NCBI GenBank assembly: GCA_016793115.1
Contig: JAEUIN010000226.1
Coordinates: forward strand, 62,001-126,000
DNA length: 64,000 nucleotides
Source of the DNA: Planctomycetaceae bacterium
GTDB taxonomy: Bacteria; Planctomycetota; Planctomycetia; Pirellulales; PNKZ01
Direction of reading: 5' to 3'
Shown here piece by piece: positions 36,220 through 44,668 of this stretch. Positions within the stretch are counted from its first letter, which is position 1. The number at the start of each line of letters is the position of its first letter. The position numbers were made by a program, and so were the translations under genes. The notes beneath the pieces were generated by a model. That model was not told the DNA's origin, did no database searches, and saw nothing but the letters and a program-made list of their open reading frames with translations.

Positions 36220-36819
36220 ATGAAACCGCGCAACGGCATGATTCTGATCGCAATCGTAGGGGCATGCTTGGCCGCCGGCACGGCCGGCCGGTTGATCGCC
36301 GAGCCGACCGCTTCCGCAACTCCGGCCGCGGCCCAAGCGACGCCCAAGACCGAAGACGGCTTGGCACAGGCCATGGCCCAAGTGCAAAAAGTGCTCGACG
36401 ATGCGGAATACTTCTACAAGACTCCGACCGACGACAACGGCGTGAAGTATTTCGTCGTGCTCTTCGAAACGGCCGAAGGAAAGACGCAAATCTACATCGA
36501 CGTCAGCGAGATCGGCACTATCGGCGGCCAGAAGGTATACGGCTACGTCGCCTACGCTCCCGTCGGGAAAGCCGCCGCCGAGGGAGAGAATCTGCCGCCG
36601 GGCGTCATCAAGCTCGTGGCCAACGAAAACAACCGAACTTCGCTCGGCTATTTCAGCGTCTCGAAAGACAATCGGCAGGTTTACTCTTCCGCGTCGGGCG
36701 TGATCGACGGTCTTACCAAAACGGCGCTCAAGATGACGTTGTATTATTTGCACGAAAACAATCTCGATTTCGTCAAATCGATGGAGCCCATCTTGAAAGA
36801 GGCCGGTTCCTCCCAGTGA
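36220..36819 (+). CDS. Exported hypothetical protein (YbjN-like fold suspected)
   Basis: 199 residues from the ATG at 36220; GAGGAG lies 9 bases upstream, which decides against the longer frame from 36139. A signal peptide ends near LIAEPTASA. The mature part (VKYFVVLFETAEGKTQIYID; VIKLVANENNRTSLGYFSV; KTALKMTLYYLHENN) has an alternating strand-helix pattern resembling YbjN or secretion-chaperone-like domains, but I cannot confirm the family. It sits between the M48-type peptidase and the CHAT protein. Confidence 0.65.
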   Translation: MKPRNGMILIAIVGACLAAGTAGRLIAEPTASATPAAAQATPKTEDGLAQAMAQVQKVLDDAEYFYKTPTDDNGVKYFVVLFETAEGKTQIYIDVSEIGTIGGQKVYGYVAYAPVGKAAAEGENLPPGVIKLVANENNRTSLGYFSVSKDNRQVYSSASGVIDGLTKTALKMTLYYLHENNLDFVKSMEPILKEAGSSQ

Positions 36820-36934
36820 CCCGCCGATGCGGCTTGCGAAGTCGGCGAATGCGCCGCGCGCTCGCGGCCGCAACCGGCCGTTAGATTGATCACTTTGGGT
36901 TTCGACTCACGGCCGAGACGGAGAATGAGATTTC

Positions 36935-39900
36935 ATGCGTCCCGGCTTCGTGATCGCACTCGTCGCGTCGGCTTGGCTGCTTTGCGGACGGCTCGCAGCC
37001 GTCGCCGACGTTCCGCAGGGGGCCGCTCCCGACGATGCTCGCACGCGGCAGTTGGCCGAGCGCGATCGTCTTGATGCGAGCTCCGGCGACTTCCGTATCG
37101 AAGGCAAGCTCTCCGAAGCCCGCGACTGCGAAATCAAGGCTTTGGGAATCGAGCGAGAAATCTTCGGTCCGAACCACGACGAAGTGGCGAGCAGACTCGA
37201 GTCGCTGGCCTCGCTGGAGCAGCAGGCGGGCGACTTCAAAGCGGCCCGACGACAACTGCGCGCGGCCGGCGAGATGTACGTCAAGTTGCACGGCGAGAAC
37301 TATTACGCCGTGGCACGTCTACGGCGCTGGTCGCTTCAAGTCGATCGACTGGAAAAACTGAGCGCCGAACAATTCGCACGTTACGCCGAGAGCAGCCGGG
37401 CGTGGCTGCTGGGTAAACGGCATGGGAAGCGGGCGCAATGGGAGGCCGCCGCCCGCGAGTTAAAACGAGCCGCCGACGTGCGCCGCGAACTATTCGGCGA
37501 CGACAACCTCGGCTACCTCTTCTGTCTCGTCGAACTGGCCGCGGCCGAAACGCAGCTCGGCCTCTTCGACGAAGCCGAATCGCTGCTGCTTAAGGCCGAA
37601 CAGACGGGCCTCACCGTGTTGAGCGAAAGCGATCCGGCGCGCGCCTCCATATCGTGGGCTTTGGGCGTCAATTATTACCAAAACTCGAAGTACGCAAAAG
37701 CCGAGCGTCCGCTCCGGCAATCCTTGGAAGTATGGCGGAAAACGCGCGGCGACGACGATCCTCAGATCGGCGGTGTCCACACGGCCCTTGGTCACGTGCT
37801 GACCGCCCTGCTGCGCGAAGCGGAAGCCGAGCAAGAATTCCGCGCCGCGCTCGCGATCGCACAAAAGCGCTATGGCCCGACGCACTTCGAGGTCGGCGTT
37901 TGCGAGGCCAATCTGGCGCAACTGTTGATTTTTCAAGAGCGCTCCGCCGAAGCGGACAAACTGCTGACCGCGGCTCTGGCGAACATGGAAAAGCGCACCC
38001 CTGCCGACGAGCGACGCTACTGCGACGTACTCGCCGTGCGAGCGCGGTTGCTCGATCAAATGGGGCGTTATCGAGAAGCGGCGGAGTTGTGCGAGCGGCT
38101 GCGCGCCATGGCCTCGACCGCGTACGGCGTCGATCATCCGGACTATCCGGCTATTCTGTCGATGCAAAGCGAAGCCTACCGGAATAGCGGACGGTACGAA
38201 GACGCGCGGCGCGTCCTGGAGGAAACCCGAGACTGGTATCCGAAGCATCAAGCGACTCGCAGCGGCGTGTACGGCTACGTGCTGCGTCAGTCGGCCGTTT
38301 TGGAGCACGACCGTAATCGATTTCGCGAGTCCGATCGGTATATGGAGCAGGCGCTGCCGATATTGAGGGCCGCCGAAGGCGACCGAGGAGCGGGCGTCGT
38401 CGTCGGCCTGAAGCAGTGGGCCGATATGTGCGGCGAGCGAGGCGACTTCGAGCGTGCCGAAAAGCTCTACGACGATGCGATCGAGTTGTCGAAAAACGAT
38501 CGCCGCATGACGTATTATCGCACCGGCGCCATGCAAGGGCTCGCCGGCATGCTTGCCGACTTGTCGCGACCCGACGAAGCGGTACGGCGGCAACAAGAAG
38601 CGGTCGAGGAGTTGCGAAGTCTGCCCGGAGCGCGCATCGCCCTGGCGGAAGGCCTACGCGGCTTGGCCGACATTTATGGAACCGCCGGCCGGCCGGCCGA
38701 CGCCGAACAGACCTATCGCGAATCGCTGACCACGTGCGAGCGAGAGGTCGGCCGCGAACACCCGCGGTATGCCGTTATCGAGACGTCCTTTGCGCAATAC
38801 CTCGCCGAGCTTGGACGCAACGGCGAAGCCGACGCGCTGACTCGCCACGCCCTGCAAGTCGAAGCGAAAACTCATGGCACCTCGCATCGCGAATATGCCG
38901 GCGCGCTCGAGTGCGCCGCCGGAATCAGCATTTATGCCGGGCGCAGCGAAGAGGCCGTTCGCTTCTTGACCGAAGCGATGAAAATGCAACTCGCGAGCGT
39001 CGGCGAGCGGAGCCTGCGCGTCGCCACGTTGCGGCACAACCTCGGCTGCGCCTACCTCGATCTTCGCCGACTCGACCAGGCCGAAGAGCAGCTTACGGCC
39101 GCGACCGCGACTTTGGCGTCGCTTGTCGGAAAGTCGAATCCCTATTATGCGATTAGCCTCACGCAACTCGGCAGAGCCCGCCAAGAGCGCGGCGACTATC
39201 CGGGCGCCGAACGCTTGCTCGCCGAGTCGGCGGCGATTCATCTGGCCGCCTCGGGCGAACACGATGCTCATTACGTCAACGCGCTCGAGATGATCGCAGC
39301 CGGAAAGCTGGCGACCAAGCGGACGAGCGAGGGGTTGAACGACCTGACGCGCGTCCTCCGACTCGAACAGGACCGTTTGGAGCAAATCGCGGGCTTCTCC
39401 GACGAGTCGTCATTGCGCTCATTTGAGATGCATGTTCGAAAGTCGCTGCGGATGCTGGTAAGCTTCGCGGTCAAAGCCGACGCTTCGCCCGCGGCGCGGC
39501 AAGCGGCGGCCGATTGGATTCTGCGTCGCAAGGGAATTGTTTTCGCTTCGCTCTGTCAGTTTCGCGATCGGCAGCAAGCGCTGTCGCGCGATACGGAAGC
39601 CCGAAACTTGGTGGAACACGAGTTCGCGATTCGCCGACGGATTTCGAGCCTCGCCCTCAAGCCGCCGGCCGACGTCGCTCCCACCGAGGTCGTCGAACTA
39701 TCCCGCAAGCTTTCGGCCGAAGCCGATCGCTTGCAGTCCGATTTGCATCGACGCCTGACTTCGGAGCGCGGTGCGCGGCCGAACGGGGCCGAGGTCGAGT
39801 GGAGCGCGGCGGCGAATCGCATGGCGGACCACGACGCGTTGGTCGATCTGATGCGGCTCTATCGCTGCGATCTCGAGGCCGCGCCGGGGGGATCGATCTG

Positions 39901-41194
39901 GCTGCCCGCCCGCTATTACGCGCTGGTCCTCCGCGGCGGCGGCGGGTCGCAGCCCCAGTTGATCGATCTGGGGCCGGCCGCCGAGATCGAAACCGCCGTC
40001 GCCGAGTTGCGCAAGCATTTGCAAGAAGCGCCGCAACTCATCGCATTAAGCGGCGAAGCGTTTGCCGAGGGGGAGTACCGCCGCTTGAGTCGCGTCGTCT
40101 ACGATCGCGTCTGGCGTCCGCTCACGCCGGCCCTGGGCGACGCCGCAACGATCTTCGTCTCTCCCGACAGCGAATTGAACCGCATCGCATTGGAGACGTT
40201 GACCGACGAGCACGGCGCTTATCTGGCCGAGTGTTACAAGTTCGCTTACCTGACGTCGGGGCGCGAGCTTGTTCGCAGCCGCGGTGCCGAGTTGGGGCGA
40301 GGAACCGTAATCTTCGCCGGACCCGATTTCGACATTGATGAGAAAGGACGTCGCCAAGCCGCGGTTGAAGCGCCTCCAGTGCCTTTACTCTCGGTCGCCG
40401 CGGCGACGACCGAGGTTTCGCCGACGGCGGCCGTGCGCGGCGGCGCATGGAAACCACTGGCGGATGCGGCCGGCGAGGCCGCGGACCTGACGCCGCTGAT
40501 CGAACGTTCGCAATACGGTCCGGTACGGCAGTTTATCGGCCCCCGTGCACAAGAGGATTTGCTGAAGCGGCTCGCGCCTCCCCGCATTCTGCATATCGCG
40601 ACGCACGGCTACTTCGTCGAAGACGAAGCGGAGACGACCGCCGAATCCGGCCAAGTTATCACCCGCGGCGGACTGTTCGGCTCGGCGGTGGGCTTCGAGC
40701 GGTTGCGCGCGTCGGAAAACCCTCTGCTCCGCAGCGGCGTCGTGTTGGCGGGAGCGAATCGAATCGCGGAGCGCGGCGCCGCCGCCGAACGTCCCGCGCA
40801 AGAGTCGTCGCCGAACGGCGACGGCCCGCTCGACGACGGCTGGTTGACCGCCGCAGAAATCGCGACGTTGGATCTTCGCGGTACGGAACTCGTCGTCCTT
40901 AGCGCTTGCGAAACGGGACTCGGCGACGTGCCGACGGGGGAAGGAGTTCAAGGATTGCGCCGAGCCTTTCTTTACGCCGGGGCGCGCACGCTGGTCACGA
41001 GCCTTTACAAAGTTCCCGACGACGCGACGCGGCGACTGATGCGCGAATTTTACGGCCGCTTGACGACCGGCTCCGATAAGCTCACGGCCTTAAACGAAGC
41101 TCGCCTCGCCGAAATGCACCGCCGTCGAGCGGCAAACGGCTCGGCGCATCCCTTCTACTGGGGCAGTTTCATCTTGGTCGGCGAGGCCCAATAG
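36935..41194 (+). CDS. TPR-CHAT domain protein (caspase-like peptidase), exported
   Basis: 1419 residues with a signal-like N-terminus (FVIALVASAWLLCGRLAAVA). Residues about 60-850 are mostly tetratricopeptide repeats (A-L-x-I-x-x-x-x-G-x-x-H-P type units). A helical linker follows, and then the C-terminal CHAT domain from about 1080. The caspase-type dyad is complete: His1224 in ILHIATHGYF and Cys1325 in VLSACETGLG, followed by GVQGLRRAFLYAGARTLVTS. CHAT proteins are cysteine peptidases that act in cell-death or signalling pathways in some bacteria. The TPR region likely recognises a partner. It is the last gene of a same-strand run that also has an M48-type peptidase. Confidence 0.92.
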   Translation: MRPGFVIALVASAWLLCGRLAAVADVPQGAAPDDARTRQLAERDRLDASSGDFRIEGKLSEARDCEIKALGIEREIFGPNHDEVASRLESLASLEQQAGDFKAARRQLRAAGEMYVKLHGENYYAVARLRRWSLQVDRLEKLSAEQFARYAESSRAWLLGKRHGKRAQWEAAARELKRAADVRRELFGDDNLGYLFCLVELAAAETQLGLFDEAESLLLKAEQTGLTVLSESDPARASISWALGVNYYQNSKYAKAERPLRQSLEVWRKTRGDDDPQIGGVHTALGHVLTALLREAEAEQEFRAALAIAQKRYGPTHFEVGVCEANLAQLLIFQERSAEADKLLTAALANMEKRTPADERRYCDVLAVRARLLDQMGRYREAAELCERLRAMASTAYGVDHPDYPAILSMQSEAYRNSGRYEDARRVLEETRDWYPKHQATRSGVYGYVLRQSAVLEHDRNRFRESDRYMEQALPILRAAEGDRGAGVVVGLKQWADMCGERGDFERAEKLYDDAIELSKNDRRMTYYRTGAMQGLAGMLADLSRPDEAVRRQQEAVEELRSLPGARIALAEGLRGLADIYGTAGRPADAEQTYRESLTTCEREVGREHPRYAVIETSFAQYLAELGRNGEADALTRHALQVEAKTHGTSHREYAGALECAAGISIYAGRSEEAVRFLTEAMKMQLASVGERSLRVATLRHNLGCAYLDLRRLDQAEEQLTAATATLASLVGKSNPYYAISLTQLGRARQERGDYPGAERLLAESAAIHLAASGEHDAHYVNALEMIAAGKLATKRTSEGLNDLTRVLRLEQDRLEQIAGFSDESSLRSFEMHVRKSLRMLVSFAVKADASPAARQAAADWILRRKGIVFASLCQFRDRQQALSRDTEARNLVEHEFAIRRRISSLALKPPADVAPTEVVELSRKLSAEADRLQSDLHRRLTSERGARPNGAEVEWSAAANRMADHDALVDLMRLYRCDLEAAPGGSIWLPARYYALVLRGGGGSQPQLIDLGPAAEIETAVAELRKHLQEAPQLIALSGEAFAEGEYRRLSRVVYDRVWRPLTPALGDAATIFVSPDSELNRIALETLTDEHGAYLAECYKFAYLTSGRELVRSRGAELGRGTVIFAGPDFDIDEKGRRQAAVEAPPVPLLSVAAATTEVSPTAAVRGGAWKPLADAAGEAADLTPLIERSQYGPVRQFIGPRAQEDLLKRLAPPRILHIATHGYFVEDEAETTAESGQVITRGGLFGSAVGFERLRASENPLLRSGVVLAGANRIAERGAAAERPAQESSPNGDGPLDDGWLTAAEIATLDLRGTELVVLSACETGLGDVPTGEGVQGLRRAFLYAGARTLVTSLYKVPDDATRRLMREFYGRLTTGSDKLTALNEARLAEMHRRRAANGSAHPFYWGSFILVGEAQ

Positions 41195-41657
41195 GCTCCC
41201 GCGGCGCGGGTCCCATCGCGCTTCGCGCGGCTTCCTCTATGGCAACGGTCTTCGGCGACTTCGACGTAGCGGACTTCGCTGCGAACTTCGAGGCGTTCAT
41301 TCGCGGTTTGGTAGAACAATCGGCCTTCGCTACGGGCGAATAGCGGTCCGGTACGGGTTAGAGCCGAAAACCGACCTCGTAGGATTGCGCCCTCCCGCAT
41401 TCCGACGAGTCGAGGCGACCTCGGGAGCCGTCCGAAATGACGAAGCATCTGCGAGACAATTAAGAGAAGCCTCGGGTTCTGACAGTTAGTCAGTACTCCG
41501 CAATACCACGATGGGGAAGTTCGAACGACTTCAGCAGAGCTTCTTTTCGCGTTACTCAAAAACCAACTTCGGTAACACGGCGGGCCTCGTCGAGCAACAG
41601 GCAACACGGTCGGGCTCGATGCCGCTGCCTCTCCCCCGCCCCACGCTCAGCGAGACG
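41195..41657. other. Intergenic region, no gene recognised
   Basis: This is the 463 bp after the CHAT gene. A reverse frame is open over most of it, but its product has no recognisable domain and runs into the CHAT gene. I see no RNA gene. Confidence 0.45.
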
Positions 41658-41692
41658 AAACGTCATACCCAGCGATACCGGGTATGACGTTT
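41658..41692. promoter_or_regulatory. Perfect 13-bp inverted repeat upstream of the ECF sigma gene
   Basis: AAACGTCATACCC (41658-41670) and GGGTATGACGTTT (41680-41692) enclose nine bases. It is about 150 bp before the ECF-type promoter. It could be a terminator for unidentified upstream transcription, an operator, or an end of a lost element. No T run of note follows on either strand, so the operator or element reading is at least as likely. Confidence 0.45.
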
Positions 41693-41839
41693 AAAATCAC
41701 CGCCACTTACGGCAATTTATTGCGTGCGTCGGCAATGGTTGGCGACTGTATCGTAAACTCAAATTCCGTCAGTGGTTGCGCAAGCTAATGCTGACGGGAT
41801 TTGAACGTTTAGGGCCGTGTCTGCAATTTCGGACGCGGT

Positions 41840-41865
41840 TGTCACAGTCGATTGCCTCGCGTGTC
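41840..41865 (+). promoter_or_regulatory. ECF-type promoter of the sigma factor gene
   Basis: TGTCACA (41840-41846), 13 bases, then CGTGTC (41860-41865). The same two blocks with identical spacing occur before the SDR gene. TGTCACA with a CGTC-like -10 is close to promoters known for ECF41-group sigma factors. The expected transcript begins shortly before 41880. Confidence 0.7.
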
Positions 41866-41917
41866 CAAGGGGTGCATGCTTGATCAAAACGAAATGTTCC
41901 GGGCGAGGAAGACGGCG

Positions 41918-42799
41918 ATGCACAATCCCTTTGCTGAAGTCGTCGACGAATCGACGGATGCCGACCTGATCAAGCGAGCCAAGCACGGCGCTTATGAAGC
42001 CCTGGAAAGCTTGGTTCTTCGGCATCAGGCATGGATTTACAATATCGCCGTGCGAATGGTCTTCCACCCGCAGGATGCGGAGGAAGTAACGCAAGAAGTG
42101 CTGATCAAGGCCATCACCCGACTCAATACGTTCCAGGGCGAGAGCCGGTTCCGCACTTGGCTCTACCGCATTACGGCCAACCACGTGCTGAACATGAAGC
42201 GTCGCGGCGGCGAGAGAGCGGCTCTGACTTTCTCTAGCTACGCCGCTGCGATCAACGAAACGCCTGAATTGGATCTCCCCGACCCGAAGACGGTTCCGGT
42301 CGAGGTGCCGCTACTGGTTGAAGAGGCCAAAATTTCCTGCACTACCGGAATGCTGCTGTGCCTCGACCGCAAACAACGCCTAGTATTCACGCTCGGTGAA
42401 ATCTTCGGGGCCGGCGACACGGTGGGCAGCGAAATCCTGGAGATGACGGCGGACAATTTCCGGCAGGTTCTCGCCCGCGCCCGCCGAGACCTTTACCAGT
42501 TTATGCACGGCCAATGCGGCCTGGTCAACGCAAATAACTCCTGCCGCTGCCCGAAGAAAACCAAGGGCTTCATCGAGGCAGGGCATGTCGATCCCGGTCA
42601 TCTGCAATTCGTCCCGCAACATCTGCGACGCGTCTCGGAAGCGACGGAAGGTGTCGTGCGGGCCATCGAGAATGCCGTCGATGAACAGCATGCGGCGATC
42701 TTTCGCGAGCATCCATTTCTCGAGCCGGCGCATGAACTCGACTGGCTGCGGCAACTGCTCGACAAGGGCGATTTCGGGACGGACCTGCAAATCAACTGA
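41918..42799 (+). CDS. ECF-type RNA polymerase sigma factor with C-terminal extension
   Basis: 293 residues from the ATG at 41918, which has GAGGA 8 bases upstream; earlier in-frame starts (41852, 41876, 41894) lie in or too near the promoter. Region 2 (ALESLVLRHQAWIYNIAVRM; HPQDAEEVTQEVLIKAI; SRFRTWLYRITANHVLN) is typical. Region 4 (LDRKQRLVFTLGEIFGAGD; NFRQVLARARRDLYQFM) is recognisable. About 90 residues follow, including a Cys-containing CGLVNANNSCRCPKK, and could sense a signal. No anti-sigma gene is next to it. The twin promoter suggests that it controls itself and the two following genes. Confidence 0.9.
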   Translation: MHNPFAEVVDESTDADLIKRAKHGAYEALESLVLRHQAWIYNIAVRMVFHPQDAEEVTQEVLIKAITRLNTFQGESRFRTWLYRITANHVLNMKRRGGERAALTFSSYAAAINETPELDLPDPKTVPVEVPLLVEEAKISCTTGMLLCLDRKQRLVFTLGEIFGAGDTVGSEILEMTADNFRQVLARARRDLYQFMHGQCGLVNANNSCRCPKKTKGFIEAGHVDPGHLQFVPQHLRRVSEATEGVVRAIENAVDEQHAAIFREHPFLEPAHELDWLRQLLDKGDFGTDLQIN

Positions 42800-42816
42800 A
42801 GAATCTTGAAGACGCT

Positions 42817-42842
42817 TGTCACAGTCTCCTTCCTAACGTGTC
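42817..42842 (+). promoter_or_regulatory. ECF-type promoter of the SDR-DUF1330 genes
   Basis: TGTCACA (42817-42823), 13 bases, then CGTGTC (42837-42842), identical in both blocks and spacing to the site upstream of the sigma gene; flanking bases (TTGTCACAGTC and CGTGTCCAAG) also match. It lies 24 bp before the SDR start codon. Confidence 0.75.
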
Positions 42843-42865
42843 CAAGTGAGTAAGGAGGACAAGCT

Positions 42866-43621
42866 ATGTCGAAATTGCAACGCAAAGCGGCTCTCGTAAC
42901 GGGAGCGTCCAAAGGCATCGGAGCGGGAATCGCCGAAGAACTTGCCGCTGCCGGCGCGGCCGTGGTGGTGAATTATGTGAGCGACCGGACAGGCGCAGAT
43001 TCCGTCGTCGATGCGATTACCGCCTCCGGCGGCCATGCCATCGCGATTCAGGCCGATGTTGCCAAGTCCGCCGATGTCGCTCGGCTATTCGAGCGGACGA
43101 AGGAAAGCTTCGGCTCGCTCGACATTCTGGTTAACAACGCCGGAGTCTATCAGGCGATGCCTGTCGCGGAACTGACCGAGGATGAGTTTCACCGCGAGAT
43201 CAACGTCAACCTGCTCGGACCAATGCTGGTCATTCGCGAATCGCTCAGGTACTTCGGACCTGAGGGCGGAAGCATTATTAACATCGGCTCCGTTGCCTCT
43301 CGCGTGCATTCGCCAGGATACTCGATCTACTCCGCGAGCAAGGCCGGCCTCGATGCCGTAACCGGCGTGCTATCCAAAGAACTCGCCCCGCGAGGAATTC
43401 GTGTTAACTCCGTCAATCCGGGTGCCACGCTTAGCGAAGGAACGAAGCAAGCGGGACTGTACGGCGTCGGCAGCGACTTCGAAAAGCAACTCGTGGCCAT
43501 GACCCCGCTGGGGCGAACGGGCAGGCCGGCTGACATCGCAAAGGTTGTTGCATTTCTCGCCTCGGATGATTCCGGCTGGCTGACCGGCGAAGTCATCCTC
43601 GCTTCCGGCGGGTTGCGCTGA
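42866..43621 (+). CDS. SDR family NAD(P)-dependent oxidoreductase
   Basis: 251 residues with a strong AAGGAGG before the ATG. The classical short-chain dehydrogenase elements are complete: TGASKGIG (12-19) for the dinucleotide, NNAG (90-93), catalytic Ser142, Tyr155 and Lys159 (YSASK), and a PG motif near 185. The substrate is unknown; sequence resembles 3-oxoacyl-ACP-reductase-like and glucose-dehydrogenase-like SDRs. It follows an ECF-type promoter and precedes a DUF1330 gene by 32 bp. Confidence 0.93.
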   Translation: MSKLQRKAALVTGASKGIGAGIAEELAAAGAAVVVNYVSDRTGADSVVDAITASGGHAIAIQADVAKSADVARLFERTKESFGSLDILVNNAGVYQAMPVAELTEDEFHREINVNLLGPMLVIRESLRYFGPEGGSIINIGSVASRVHSPGYSIYSASKAGLDAVTGVLSKELAPRGIRVNSVNPGATLSEGTKQAGLYGVGSDFEKQLVAMTPLGRTGRPADIAKVVAFLASDDSGWLTGEVILASGGLR

Positions 43622-43653
43622 TCTCGATTTTCAATCATTCACCGGAGGCTGCT

Positions 43654-43941
43654 ATGCCGGCTTACATTATCTTCATGCGCGAAAAAACATTCGACCAATC
43701 GGAATTGGAAACCTACTGGGAAAAGGTCAAGCGAACGCTAGATGGCCGCCCAATCAAGGCGCTAGCCGCCTACGGGAAGCACTTGACTCTGGAGGGCCCG
43801 GAGGTTGAAGGCGTCGTCATTGCCGAGTTTCCGACCTTGGAGGAAGCCTCTGACTGGTACCACAGTCCTGCCTATCAGGAGGCAGCCCAGCACCGGCGTC
43901 GCGGCGCGCTCTATCGCGGTTTAATCATCGAAGGCTTGTGA
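43654..43941 (+). CDS. DUF1330 family protein
   Basis: 95 residues; GGAGG precedes the start. The DUF1330 pattern is complete: PAYIIFMREKTFDQSELETY, VEGVVIAEFPTLEEASDWYH and SPAYQEAAQHRRRGA. These small dimeric ferredoxin-like alpha/beta-barrel proteins have no proven activity; relatives include monooxygenase-like folds. Co-transcription with the SDR gene is likely. Confidence 0.92.
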   Translation: MPAYIIFMREKTFDQSELETYWEKVKRTLDGRPIKALAAYGKHLTLEGPEVEGVVIAEFPTLEEASDWYHSPAYQEAAQHRRRGALYRGLIIEGL

Positions 43942-44058
43942 CGGCTTTACGCTATCCGGATCGGATCGCGAGACGAAACTGACGCGGGCGGTGCGAGATT
44001 GATAAACCAATTTCCGCAATTTGCTAGCGGCGAACTACGTCGATAATTGCACAACTCG

Positions 44059-44085
44059 CCGAGCGACGTTGGATTCGTCGCTCGG
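44059..44085. terminator. Strong hairpin after the SDR-DUF1330 genes
   Basis: Perfect 10-bp arms CCGAGCGACG and CGTCGCTCGG enclose TTGGATT, 117 bp after the DUF1330 stop. There is no T run, so it is a weak case for an intrinsic terminator. Between 43942 and 44058 I see nothing else. Confidence 0.4.
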
Positions 44086-44269
44086 TAACGGCGCGGCATC
44101 CGCGTAGCGGCAGACCAGCGGTTCAAACGAACGCCTGGCGCCCCGACTTTCTCTAAGTCTTGCCAAATCCGTCCGTTAGGTTACCTCTCGATCGTCGAGA
44201 GTGCGGCACCTAAATTCGTGAGCTTGCCGGGTCGTCTACCCGGTTGGCCTCGAAATGAGGTTCGCAACC

Positions 44270-44530
44270 ATGCTTCGGATTCCTTCGTATCGTCGGCACA
44301 AGCCGACCGGACAAGCCCGCGTCACCCTCGGCGGGAAAGACTTCTACCTCGGCCGCTACGGCACCCCTGAAGTAAGGAAGCGCATCAACGCCTGATCTAC
44401 GAATACCTCGCCTCTCAAGGTCGCCCCCCTGCCCCCGAGCAAATCACGCTCGTGGAACTCACTGCGGCCTACAAACGATACGCGAAGTTGTACGACGTCG
44501 GCCCCGACCGGCGACGGATCCGACGGCGGC
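44270..44530 (+). pseudogene. Tyrosine integrase N-terminal remnant, frameshifted
   Basis: From an ATG at 44270 the frame reads SYRRHKPTGQARVTLGGKDF, then YLGRYGTP, the characteristic beginning of planctomycete phage-type integrases, and stops at 44395. Shifted by one base, coding continues as LIYEYLASQGR and ITLVELTAAYKRYAKLY, the SAM-like domain start, until about 44500, where it is lost. The catalytic domain is absent. About 120 bp upstream, bases 44120-44148 resemble a degenerate tRNA 3' end (GGTTCAAA then CGCCCCGACT), as in tRNA-Pro at 13.7 kb, so this may mark a second, old integration site. Confidence 0.7.
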
Positions 44531-44668
44531 GAACGTTCGCGAAACATCAAAACGCAAGAATTTCGTTTGATTGCTTCGCCCGAGAGGGAATAATCATCCC
44601 CGTGGAAGAGGGGGCAGGCGGCGCGAAGCTTGTTCGCTCGCGCGCGGAATCGCCTTGGGGGAATAGCT

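Noticed and set aside
41155..41607. 150-codon reverse frame after the CHAT gene
   Set aside because: No domain, no ribosome-binding site seen, and its end overlaps the CHAT coding sequence.
44101..44150. Possible tRNA gene
   Set aside because: Only the T-loop and 3' acceptor resemble a tRNA; no 5' acceptor, D-arm or anticodon arm pairs with it.
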